DNA of 35,767 nt from Methylobacillus sp. (lineage in GTDB: Bacteria > Pseudomonadota > Gammaproteobacteria > Burkholderiales > Methylophilaceae). The stretch lies in the NCBI GenBank assembly GCA_031277395.1, contig JAITML010000070.1:1-35767 (forward strand), read 5' to 3'. Below are positions 1 through 7,462 of this stretch, one piece after another; the stretch's first letter is position 1, and each line of letters starts with the position of its first letter. The translations under genes and the position numbers were made by a program. The notes under the pieces are model-generated. The model made no database searches and was not told the DNA's origin. It saw nothing but the letters and a program-made list of their open reading frames with translations.

Positions 1-1167
1 AACATCATTCATCGCATGGTGAGCAAGACGGCGGTGGTGCACAAGCACCAGAATTACGACACCTACGAAAGAGTCATCGCCGATTGCGACATGTTCCTCA
101 ATCCCTTCCCGTTCGGCAATACCAACGGCATCGTCGATACCGTGTGGGCAGGTTTGGTGGGTGTGAACAAAACCGGGCGCGAAGTGCATGAGCATATCGA
201 CGAAGGCATGTTCACCCGTCTCGGTTTTCCGGAATGGATGACCGCGCGCACCAGCGAGGAATACAAGCAGGCGGCGTTGCGGCTGATCAACAATCCGGAG
301 GAGCGCGCAGAACTCGCGGCGAAATACGCGGGGCCGAAAGCCATCGAAAAACTCATCTTCGAAGGCCGTCCACAGATTCTGGGTGAGCGCATCATGGAGT
401 TGTGGAAAGCCTTGCCGCAGGAAGAAGAAACTGCAAAGAAAGGCAAAAAACCATCTGCCTCGGAGAAAAAAGCGGCGGGGAAAAAGCCCGCCCGAACAGT
501 GCGTCATCTGGGTCCGGCAGGCATCCCCGGCTGGCTCGCCAAGGAGGTTGAAGTTTATTTTTCCGTGCCGCTGCGCACCAAACCCAAAACCATCGTCAAT
601 ATCGGCGGTGGCGCAGGCGCGTTCGCGTTGCGCGCGCGCAAGCAATGGCCAACGGTCAAGGTCATTTCTTACGAACCCTTGCCGTCGAACGTGGCGCGGA
701 TGCGCGCCAATCTTGATGCAGCCTGGGCTGAGGTCATTCCGTGCGCGGTGCGTGCCGAAGCCGGCCCGCAAGGCATGTACATGGGCGACATGTTCGTCAC
801 CGGCAGTTTCAACAAAGGCAATCGTCAGACCATCAACCGCATCACGGTCGATTGCGTGGCGGCCGCCGATTTGCCATCGTGCGACCTGCTGAAAATTGAT
901 ACCGAAGGTGTGGAAGTGGAAATACTCGCGCACGCCAACCTCGACGGCATCAACGCCATCCTGCTCGAATATCACAACCGTGCGGATGCCGAAACCATAC
1001 AGAAGCAGCTTGCCGCAGCGGGCTTTGATTGTCTCTACGACAGCGATGCCAATGCGGCAGTCGGTCAACTGATTTTCGAACGCAAAGGTGCGGAATCGGC
1101 CGATCTGCAAACCAAATCCGGCAAGCAGAAAAACAAGATGAGCAGCACCGACGAACTGGTGTTGTAA
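1..1167 (+). CDS. HMW1C-like glycosyltransferase C-terminus fused to FkbM-type methyltransferase (5' partial)
   Basis: The reading frame is open from base 1, so the gene starts outside the window; the first ATG inside is at 16. The N-terminal part (to about base 410) resembles the C-terminal half of HMW1C/GT41-type cytoplasmic glycosyltransferases, with the blocks CDMFLNPFPFGNTNGIVDT and EVHEHIDEG around bases 85-205, which form the nucleotide-sugar side of that family. A Lys/Ala-rich linker (about 415-500) follows. The rest is an FkbM-like SAM-dependent methyltransferase, with the SAM-binding stretch VNIGGGAGAFALRA near 595, an acidic motif YEPLPSN near 670 and DLLKIDTEGVEVEI near 883-924. 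The likely role is transfer of hexose to a protein or other acceptor, with methylation of a sugar by the same chain. The acceptor cannot be told from the window. The family calls are by motif recognition; the fusion itself is visible in one uninterrupted frame. Confidence 0.8.
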   Translation, partial: NIIHRMVSKTAVVHKHQNYDTYERVIADCDMFLNPFPFGNTNGIVDTVWAGLVGVNKTGREVHEHIDEGMFTRLGFPEWMTARTSEEYKQAALRLINNPEERAELAAKYAGPKAIEKLIFEGRPQILGERIMELWKALPQEEETAKKGKKPSASEKKAAGKKPARTVRHLGPAGIPGWLAKEVEVYFSVPLRTKPKTIVNIGGGAGAFALRARKQWPTVKVISYEPLPSNVARMRANLDAAWAEVIPCAVRAEAGPQGMYMGDMFVTGSFNKGNRQTINRITVDCVAAADLPSCDLLKIDTEGVEVEILAHANLDGINAILLEYHNRADAETIQKQLAAAGFDCLYDSDANAAVGQLIFERKGAESADLQTKSGKQKNKMSSTDELVL

Positions 1168-1204
1168 TTCCCGCGCCCTGCCTACGGACTCGAAAGGGTT
1201 GATG

Positions 1205-1387
1205 ATGAAGGATCAGATACTTTTACTTCTTGCCGGTGTCGCGGGCGCGGGGATCGCCTGGGCATTCTGGTATTTTTTCGGGGAAGTCGGTATCAATGTG
1301 CTCGGAAGCCTGGCCGTAATTGTGCTGCTCGTGGACAACCTGCAACTGCGTCGCCGACTGCGCAAGCGGGATCGCAGATCAGACTGA
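1205..1387 (+). CDS. Small two-helix membrane protein, unknown function
   Basis: Sixty residues with two hydrophobic segments (roughly residues 5-25 and 30-44) and a strongly basic C-terminal tail (LRRRLRKRDRRSD) that should sit in the cytoplasm by the positive-inside rule. Three in-frame starts lie close together (TTG 1199, ATG 1202, ATG 1205). I chose 1205 because the AAAGGG at 1193-1198 is then correctly spaced. It follows the glycosyltransferase gene by about 37 bases on the same strand and may be co-transcribed. It converges with the MoxR gene, whose stop is 8 bases away. I do not recognise a family. Confidence 0.6.
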   Translation: MKDQILLLLAGVAGAGIAWAFWYFFGEVGINVLGSLAVIVLLVDNLQLRRRLRKRDRRSD

Positions 1388-1395
1388 AGTCGTTA

Positions 1396-2307
1396 TCAGC
1401 CAACCGGCACACTCCGCAAAATCTCATCCGCCCAATTTTTTCCGGCATCGCTTGCCGATACCACATGCAAACGGTGTCCGGCCACACCGGGGAATACTGC
1501 CTGCACATCTTCCGGAGCCACGAAATCACGCCCCTGCATCAAGGCCCAGGCTTGCGCGCATTGTTTGAGCGCGAGACCGGCGCGCGGGGACAGGCCGTTG
1601 GTGAAGCGCGCGGACTGACGGGTGTGTTCCAGCAGTGCTTGCAGATAATCAAGCAGGGCATCGGAAACATGAATATCCTGCGCGGCGCTTTGCAGTTTGA
1701 TCAACAGGTCGGCGTTGATGACGGGGCGCAGTTCGGCGAAATTTTCGCGGCCACCCTGGCTCATGAGCAGGTTGCGTTCGGAGCGGGCATCGGGGTAGCC
1801 GATGTCCATGCGCATAAGAAAACGGTCAAGCTGCGATTCGGGCAGCGGAAAAGTGCCGACATGGGTGGCGGGATTCTGCGTGGCGATCACGAAGAACGGG
1901 CTGGGCAAAGTACGCGTTTCGCCTTCTATGGTGGTCTGACGTTCCTCCATGACTTCCAGCAGCGCGCTTTGCGTTTTTGGTGTGGCGCGATTTATTTCAT
2001 CGGCGAGCAACACATTGGTGAAAACCGGGCCGGGATGAAATGTAAATGTGGCTTCGTTGCGGTCATACACGGACACGCCGAGTATATCCACCGGCAGCAA
2101 ATCGCTCGTGAATTGCACGCGGCGAAACTCCAACCCCAGCACCCGCGCGATGACATGCGCCAGTATGGTTTTTCCCATGCCGGGTAAATCCTCGATCAGC
2201 AAATGCCCGCGCGCCAAAATGCAGGCGAGCGCGAGCCGCAACTGATGCTCCTTGCCAAGGATGATTTTGCTTGCGGCGGCGAGTATGCGTTCGGTGACAG
2301 GGTTCAT
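1396..2307 (-). CDS. MoxR-family AAA+ ATPase
   Basis: A 303-residue AAA+ ATPase of the MoxR group. Walker A is LPGMGKT (residues 41-47), Walker B is LLADEINR (DE at 103-104), followed by the MoxR signature TPKTQSALLEVMEERQ, and sensor 1 is IATQNP (Asn 145). MoxR proteins act as ATP-driven chaperones in maturation of metalloenzymes or cell-envelope complexes, usually with a neighbouring DUF58/VWA-domain protein. Here the space downstream of its stop is taken by a small gene on the opposite strand, so the usual partner is not adjacent. Upstream lies nnr on the same strand, 87 bases away. The ATG at 2307 gives the expected start. Family assignment is firm; the client is unknown. Confidence 0.9.
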   Translation of the reverse strand: MNPVTERILAAASKIILGKEHQLRLALACILARGHLLIEDLPGMGKTILAHVIARVLGLEFRRVQFTSDLLPVDILGVSVYDRNEATFTFHPGPVFTNVLLADEINRATPKTQSALLEVMEERQTTIEGETRTLPSPFFVIATQNPATHVGTFPLPESQLDRFLMRMDIGYPDARSERNLLMSQGGRENFAELRPVINADLLIKLQSAAQDIHVSDALLDYLQALLEHTRQSARFTNGLSPRAGLALKQCAQAWALMQGRDFVAPEDVQAVFPGVAGHRLHVVSASDAGKNWADEILRSVPVG

Positions 2308-2394
2308 TGTTGTTTCATTTTCATATCAAAATTATTTTTCCGGTCTTGCTTGCGGTGCTGCAACAGCGTCTGCGCTTTATCTGCGCGCATTCAT

Positions 2395-3906
2395 TCAATC
2401 TGAAGATGGAGTTATCCAGAGATTGATGAGCTCACGCGCCTTGAGTGCGACTTCGCTTGCCGTAAGGCCGAGCGGTCCCATACCTTGCTCAACCAGCGCA
2501 TCCGCCGCCGCGCCATGCAGCCATGCGCCGAGCAATGCCGCCTGATCGAGCGCCATGCCTTGCGCAACGAGTGCGCCCATGATACCGGAAAGCGCGTCGC
2601 CCATGCCTGCGGCCGCAAGGCCGGGGTTACCACTTGTGTTGATATACCACGGGTGTTCACCCTCTTTTACTTGATGGGAAAGACTGGAATGAGGAAATTC
2701 GAAAGGCATGGCAATCACCGTCCCCGCGCCTTTCAGCAAGGTGATCGCATGATATTTTTCGGCGATATCGCGCGCTTTGGCGATACGGTCGGACTGGATG
2801 TCGGCAATGCTGCAACCCAGCAAGGCGGCGGCTTCACCAGGATGCGGCGTGAGCAGCGCGGGATGCGCCCGTTCAACGAGCAGCTGGCGCAATTCGTCGT
2901 GTTCCGCGATCAGCACCAGTGCATCGGCATCGACGATCAACGACGCGACGGGGTAGCGCAACGCGCGTTGCACCATCGTGACGGCATTCGCGGAACGTCC
3001 CAGACCGGGGCCGACGATGAGCACGTTGAGATGATCCATATCGAGCACTTCGCGCGCTTTGCGCAGCATCAATTCCGGTTGACCGAAATCAACGACAGGC
3101 GCGTATTCGGTGAGCAATCCCGCGTAAACCCGTCCCGAGCCAGTGAGCAATGCGGCGCGCGCGGCGAGCAGGGGCGCGCCCACCATGCCGTGATCGCCGC
3201 CCAAAATTCCGACGCTGCCGTAAGTGCCCTTGTGGCTGTTGCGTTTGCGCGGCGCAGGCAACACGGGGGTTTCGTTTATGAGCCAGCCATCGGGCGCTTG
3301 CGCGCTGGATATGCCGAGATTGCTGACGTGCACGATACCGGCGTGATCCACGCCATCCGAGGTGAACAGTCCCGGTTTGAGGCCGAGAAAAGTCAGCGTG
3401 TGATCCGCCACCACGGTTTCGCCCAGCGCGCGGCCGGTGTCGGCATTCAATCCGCTGGGAATGTCGATCGCCAACACGGTTGCATCGAGCGCGTTGATCT
3501 TGCGCACAAGATTGAGAAAAATACCTTGCAGCGGCCGCGAAAGCCCGATGCCGAACAGTCCGTCGATGACGAGGTCGTAATGTTTTTCAGGGATGTCGGT
3601 GAGCAACGTGCCGCCCGCCGCCGACCAGGCTGCACGGGCGCGGGCGGCATCGGGCGGAAGTTTGCCCGCATCGCCTGCAAACACCACATCCAGTTGCTGC
3701 CACGATTCCTTCAAGTGTCGCGCCGCGACCAGCGCATCGCCGCCGTTATTGCCCGGCCCCGCGACGATAAGGATGGAGCCGGACTCCTCCGGCAACAGCG
3801 ATTCCGCGAGTGTCCCGATGGCGAGACCGGCTTTCTCCATCAGATTAACTGTGCCGCGCGCTGCTTCAATAGCGCGTATTCCGGAAGTATGAAAAATGGG
3901 TTGCAT
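2395..3906 (-). CDS. nnr: Bifunctional NAD(P)H-hydrate epimerase / ADP-dependent NAD(P)H-hydrate dehydratase
   Basis: A 503-residue fusion that repairs damaged nicotinamide cofactors. The N-terminal YjeF_N/NnrE epimerase domain (about 1-210) interconverts the R and S forms of NAD(P)HX. The C-terminal YjeF_C/NnrD domain (about 220-500), which has a ribokinase-like fold, dehydrates S-NAD(P)HX back to NAD(P)H with ADP. Visible motifs are VAGPGNNGGDALVAARHL (residues 48-65), TPHPGEAAALLG, LLKGAGTVI, and the nucleotide-binding Gly-rich stretch NPGLAAAGMGDALSG near the C-terminus. I chose the ATG at 3906 (MQPIF) rather than the longer frame from 3924, because family proteins begin a few residues before the AIE/ARG helix. 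It lies 24 bases downstream of lepB on the same strand and is probably co-transcribed with it. Length and domain order are normal for bacteria. Confidence 0.93.
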   Translation of the reverse strand: MQPIFHTSGIRAIEAARGTVNLMEKAGLAIGTLAESLLPEESGSILIVAGPGNNGGDALVAARHLKESWQQLDVVFAGDAGKLPPDAARARAAWSAAGGTLLTDIPEKHYDLVIDGLFGIGLSRPLQGIFLNLVRKINALDATVLAIDIPSGLNADTGRALGETVVADHTLTFLGLKPGLFTSDGVDHAGIVHVSNLGISSAQAPDGWLINETPVLPAPRKRNSHKGTYGSVGILGGDHGMVGAPLLAARAALLTGSGRVYAGLLTEYAPVVDFGQPELMLRKAREVLDMDHLNVLIVGPGLGRSANAVTMVQRALRYPVASLIVDADALVLIAEHDELRQLLVERAHPALLTPHPGEAAALLGCSIADIQSDRIAKARDIAEKYHAITLLKGAGTVIAMPFEFPHSSLSHQVKEGEHPWYINTSGNPGLAAAGMGDALSGIMGALVAQGMALDQAALLGAWLHGAAADALVEQGMGPLGLTASEVALKARELINLWITPSSD

Positions 3907-3930
3907 GGTTAAACGCTCGCGCACCTGTTG

Positions 3931-4821
3931 CTAACAATGAAACGAAGAAACAACTTTACCTTTAATCGCGCTTTCCGGCACGAATCCGAAATGGCGGCTG
4001 TCCATGGAATTATCCCGATTATCACCCATGACGAAATACATGTGCGGCGGGACGGTGATTTCAAAATCTTTATCCGGATAGTCTCGTGAAATTTGTATCT
4101 GCCAGTTGGCTGAATCAAATGACTCTTGAAGCACGTCATAGGTATTTTCAGCGAATTTTCCCTCATCCTGCTTGCTGTGCAAAGGTGTTTGCGAAACCGG
4201 CTGATCGTTAATCCACAAGGCTTTTGATTGATAGACGATGTTGTCACCCGGCGAACCGATTACGCGCTTGACGTAAGTTTGGGATGGATCGAGTGGGTAA
4301 TCGAAAACGACCACATCGCCATGATGCAACGGCTCGCTTGCTTGAGATTTATAAACGGTGACGCCGAAGGTACCATAGTTTCCATAACCGGATTTGGAAA
4401 TGAAGATGCAGTCGCCTTTTGCGTATGAAGGCTCCATGCTCGCGCTCGGCAAATAAAACGGCTCATGGAAAAAGGCGCGAAATATGAATATCGGGCTGAG
4501 GACAAGAATCAGAAAAGCAGCAGCAATGCCGTACCAGCGGCTATACCACGGGCGCCGAGACATGGGTTGGGCGCGGGTTGCGAAGATGAAAATCTGAATG
4601 ATGGAAATCAGGAAAAATGCCAGCAGCACTGCCAAGACCGGCACTGACCAATCGGCGAAGGAATGCGAGCCAAGCAAAATGTAGATTATGAAAATCGCTG
4701 TCAGAAGATACAGCGCAAAATAAAAAGCCGCCCAGCGCCATCGGTCGACATACAGAAAGCCGAAAGGCCAGAGAATCAGATTAAGTACTACCGCAATCCA
4801 GCGATTGGGTTTCCAGTTCAA
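3931..4821 (-). CDS. lepB: Signal peptidase I (S26 family) with enlarged N-terminal membrane domain
   Basis: Removes Sec and Tat signal peptides at the periplasmic face of the inner membrane with a Ser/Lys catalytic dyad. The Ser is in LPSASMEP (Ser 128), the Lys in YVKRVIGSPGDNI (Lys 185), and the conserved box MGDNRDNSMDSRHFGFVP is close to the C-terminus. The region before the catalytic domain carries about four hydrophobic segments (roughly 8-27, 30-50, 58-82, 97-117), more than the two of E. coli LepB. The start is TTG (4819-4821), supported by a GGAG about 7 bases upstream on the minus strand; I see no better ATG before the first helix. The CDS ends 24 bases before nnr. The enzyme call is firm; whether it is the main housekeeping enzyme or a second copy cannot be decided here. 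Confidence 0.92.
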   Translation of the reverse strand: MNWKPNRWIAVVLNLILWPFGFLYVDRWRWAAFYFALYLLTAIFIIYILLGSHSFADWSVPVLAVLLAFFLISIIQIFIFATRAQPMSRRPWYSRWYGIAAAFLILVLSPIFIFRAFFHEPFYLPSASMEPSYAKGDCIFISKSGYGNYGTFGVTVYKSQASEPLHHGDVVVFDYPLDPSQTYVKRVIGSPGDNIVYQSKALWINDQPVSQTPLHSKQDEGKFAENTYDVLQESFDSANWQIQISRDYPDKDFEITVPPHMYFVMGDNRDNSMDSRHFGFVPESAIKGKVVSSFHC

Positions 4822-4914
4822 TTATTTTCTCCGCGTGTGATCGAGGGCGAGGCGAATGTCGGAGTTATTGTAAGTGCAATTTGCCGGTCGTCCATGCTTC
4901 CACATAATTTATAA

Positions 4915-4954
4915 TTGGTTGTTATCAGCCAAAATACTGGTTGATAACAACCAA
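4915..4954. promoter_or_regulatory. Operator-like dyad upstream of the TonB receptor gene
   Basis: The left arm TTGGTTGTTATCAGCC (4915-4930) and right arm GGTTGATAACAACCAA (4939-4954) are inverted copies with 15 of 16 positions complementary and an 8-base spacer. Each arm extended to 18 bases is itself a rough palindrome of the form TTGGYTGATAACAACCAA. A further half-site TTGGCTGAT occurs at 5001-5009. There is no T-tract after it, so it is not a rho-independent terminator. Its distance from the candidate sigma-54 promoter (about 90-125 bases upstream) is typical of an enhancer site for an NtrC-type activator. The role is inferred. Confidence 0.6.
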
Positions 4955-5020
4955 ATCTGCGGTAAACTGGGCGCTGCCACAAAAACCAAACAGCGCGTAA
5001 TTGGCTGATGTAAAAGAATT

Positions 5021-5041
5021 AAGCCGGAACAAGGCCGGCTT
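5021..5041 (+). promoter_or_regulatory. Short hairpin next to the candidate promoter
   Basis: AAGCCGG (5021-5027) and CCGGCTT (5035-5041) form a perfect 7-bp stem with a 7-base loop. It abuts the candidate sigma-54 element at 5041. It could be a protein-binding dyad; no function is shown by the sequence. Confidence 0.35.
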
Positions 5042-5056
5042 GGCACAGAACTTGAT
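5041..5056 (+). promoter_or_regulatory. Candidate sigma-54 (-24/-12) promoter for the TonB receptor gene
   Basis: The sequence TGGCACAGAACTTGAT fits the sigma-54 pattern TGGCAC-N5-TTGCW, with the -24 GG at 5042-5043. The -12 dinucleotide (5054-5055) is GA instead of the near-invariant GC, so the match is incomplete. Transcription would start near 5067, giving a leader of about 30 bases before the ATG at 5097. Support comes from the dyad upstream and from the sigma-54 activator gene directly after the receptor gene. Confidence 0.4.
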
Positions 5057-5096
5057 GCTTTATGGCATCCAAATCCAATAAACCGAGGGAGTTTTT

Positions 5097-7445
5097 ATGC
5101 AGCACGCAACAACATTTCATCTGCGCGTCATTTGTACGGCGCTCATTTGCGCATTACCGCAGCTCGCGCTCGCCGAGAACAAGGCCGAGGCGCTCGAACT
5201 GGGCACGGTTGATGTGGTCAGCACCACACCGTTGCCGAGCGTGGGCACGACCATTGATCAGGTGCCTTCCAATGTGCAGGCGGCCAATGCCAAATCCATA
5301 GGCGAGCAGCACGGGCTGGAAGTGTCGCAATACATGAATGCCAATCTCGGCAGCGTGACGGTCAGCGAAGGCCAGAACAATGTTTACATGCCGGATGTCA
5401 ATTTCCGCGGCTTTACCGCGAGCCCGCTCATGGGCGCGCCCACGGGCATGTCGGTGTACATGGACGGCGTGCGTCTCAACGAGCCGTTCGGCGACGGCAT
5501 CAATTGGGGCGCGATTCCGCAATCCGCGATTTCCAGCATCAATTTGATTCCCGGTTCCAATCCGGTATTCGGTCTCAACACCCTGGGTGGCGCGCTGGCG
5601 ATACACACCAAGAGCGGCGCGCAGTATCCCGGCTTCGTGATGGAAGCGACGGCCGGTTCCTGGGGTCGCAAGGGCGTCAATTTTGAATACGGCGGCGAGC
5701 AGGATGAACTGGACTGGTTTCTCACCGGCAATTTCGTCGATGAAACCGGCTGGCGGGAGCACTCCTTCAGCAATGTGAACCAGTTGTTCGGCAAGGTGGG
5801 CTGGCAGAACGATACCACCGATCTGGATCTCACCTTCGCGGGTTCGGATAACCGTCTCGAAGGCGTGCAGGCGCTGCCGCGCAGTTGGGGGCTGACTACA
5901 AAGGAGGGCTATACCTGGCCCGACATCAATGATTCCAGCGTGACTCTGGTCAACCTCGAAGGCAGTCATTTTCTCACCGATACCAAACTCATCGCGGGCA
6001 ACATCTATGTGCGCCGCAGCCGTATCAGGAATTTCGCGAGCAATACCAACGACGATTTCGATCCGCTGTTCCCCAATCAGGAGCAGGGCTTCAACGAACG
6101 CAGCATGACCGATCAGCAGGGCTACGGCTTCACGCTGCAATTTTCGGACAGCGGCAAGCTGTGGAATATGGCGAATCAGTACAGCGTGGGCTTCAGTTTT
6201 GATGGCGGCAAATCCAACTACAAGTCGTTCGAGCAGGAAGTGGATGAGTTCGACGCCAACCGCGCCGCCAACTCCGATGAAGATTTCGAAATGGAAACCG
6301 ACGTGACCGGTCGCAACCAGTATTACGGTTTGTACTTTACCGATACGCTGTCGTTCACCGACAAACTGCACCTGACCCTGTCCAGCCGCTACAACTACAT
6401 CAAGGTCAAGATACGTGATCATATGGGGCCCGACGGCGGCACCGGCAAGTACGTCACCGGCACCACTTCGGATGAGGTCGAGCATCACTTCAATCGCGTC
6501 AATCCGGCGATCGGACTCAATTACAATCCCTCGCAAACCCTCAATTTCTTTGGCGGCTACAACGAAGGCATGCGCGCGCCGACACCGATTGAACTCGCGT
6601 GCGCGGATCGGGATGTGCCATGCCGCATGCCGACCGACTTTCTCGCCGATCCACCGCTCGAACCCGTGGTCGCCAAAACCTGGGAAGGCGGCGTGCGCGG
6701 CTATCTCGGCAACGGCTGGCAGTGGAGTGCCGCCGGTTTTTATTCCACTTTGCACGATGATATCCAGTTCGTTTCCGCGGGCACCAGTTCCACCAATCTG
6801 GGCTACTTCCAGAACATCGGCAAGACTCGCCGCAAAGGCATAGAACTGGGGCTGCAAGGCGATCTGGACAAACTCACGCTGGCCGTTAATTACACCTATC
6901 TGCGGGCTACCTTTGAAAGCGATGTTGATTTTGCTAGCCCGTACAACAGTTCCGCAGTGGATACCGACGGCGACGGCGAAGGCGATACCATCACCGCGCG
7001 CAAGGGCGACCGCATGCCGGGTCTGCCGGATCACGCGCTCAAACTGCGCGCGGCCTATGAGTTCACTCCCGATCTCACGGTCGGCCTCAACATGCTGGCT
7101 TTCTCCGGCGTCTATGCGCGCGGCGACGAAAACAACAGCGACAAGAATGGCAAGGTGGCTGGTTACACCATCTTCAATCTGGATGCCAACTACCACATCA
7201 ACGGCAACTGGAGCGCGTTCGCGCGGGTGAACAATCTGTTCGACAAGGAATACGCGACCCTGGGCGTACTCGGGCCGAATGCCTTTAATACGCCGGATCA
7301 CACCTTCAACACGCTTGGCGAAGCTGCCTGGGATGCCGAGCAGTTCCGCTCTCCGGGCGCGCCGCGCGCAGCCTGGGTGGGTGTGCGCTACGAGTTTGGT
7401 CGCCCCGACAAGAAATCGGGCGCTGGCGCGGTGGATCTTGATTAG
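5097..7445 (+). CDS. TonB-dependent outer-membrane receptor
   Basis: A 782-residue TonB-dependent receptor. It has a Sec signal peptide (about residues 1-26, ending ALA), a TonB-box-like stretch GTVDVVS (about 34-40), a plug domain (about 45-180, with NFRGF, VYMDGVRLNEPFGDGINW and NTLGGALAIHTKSG) and a 22-strand barrel. The last family motif, the beta-signal VGVRYEF, lies about 15 residues from the end, so a short hydrophilic tail follows the strand that normally terminates these proteins. Such receptors import siderophores, cobalamin, sugars or other bulky ligands using TonB-ExbBD energy. The plug resembles the FecA/iron-citrate side of the family, but the ligand cannot be assigned. The ATG at 5097 has a strong GAGGGAG ribosome-binding site. 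The response-regulator gene follows 17 bases after the stop. Confidence 0.92.
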   Translation: MQHATTFHLRVICTALICALPQLALAENKAEALELGTVDVVSTTPLPSVGTTIDQVPSNVQAANAKSIGEQHGLEVSQYMNANLGSVTVSEGQNNVYMPDVNFRGFTASPLMGAPTGMSVYMDGVRLNEPFGDGINWGAIPQSAISSINLIPGSNPVFGLNTLGGALAIHTKSGAQYPGFVMEATAGSWGRKGVNFEYGGEQDELDWFLTGNFVDETGWREHSFSNVNQLFGKVGWQNDTTDLDLTFAGSDNRLEGVQALPRSWGLTTKEGYTWPDINDSSVTLVNLEGSHFLTDTKLIAGNIYVRRSRIRNFASNTNDDFDPLFPNQEQGFNERSMTDQQGYGFTLQFSDSGKLWNMANQYSVGFSFDGGKSNYKSFEQEVDEFDANRAANSDEDFEMETDVTGRNQYYGLYFTDTLSFTDKLHLTLSSRYNYIKVKIRDHMGPDGGTGKYVTGTTSDEVEHHFNRVNPAIGLNYNPSQTLNFFGGYNEGMRAPTPIELACADRDVPCRMPTDFLADPPLEPVVAKTWEGGVRGYLGNGWQWSAAGFYSTLHDDIQFVSAGTSSTNLGYFQNIGKTRRKGIELGLQGDLDKLTLAVNYTYLRATFESDVDFASPYNSSAVDTDGDGEGDTITARKGDRMPGLPDHALKLRAAYEFTPDLTVGLNMLAFSGVYARGDENNSDKNGKVAGYTIFNLDANYHINGNWSAFARVNNLFDKEYATLGVLGPNAFNTPDHTFNTLGEAAWDAEQFRSPGAPRAAWVGVRYEFGRPDKKSGAGAVDLD

Positions 7446-7462
7446 GGCATGAGGCGGGCGTG

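Noticed and set aside
2485-3912. Plus-strand frame of 475 codons opposite nnr
   Set aside because: It is a shadow of nnr, which has clear motifs in the other direction.
5154-7301. Long open frame (715 codons) on the minus strand opposite the TonB receptor gene
   Set aside because: It lies fully inside the receptor gene, has no recognisable domain, and is explained by codon bias in a GC-rich gene.
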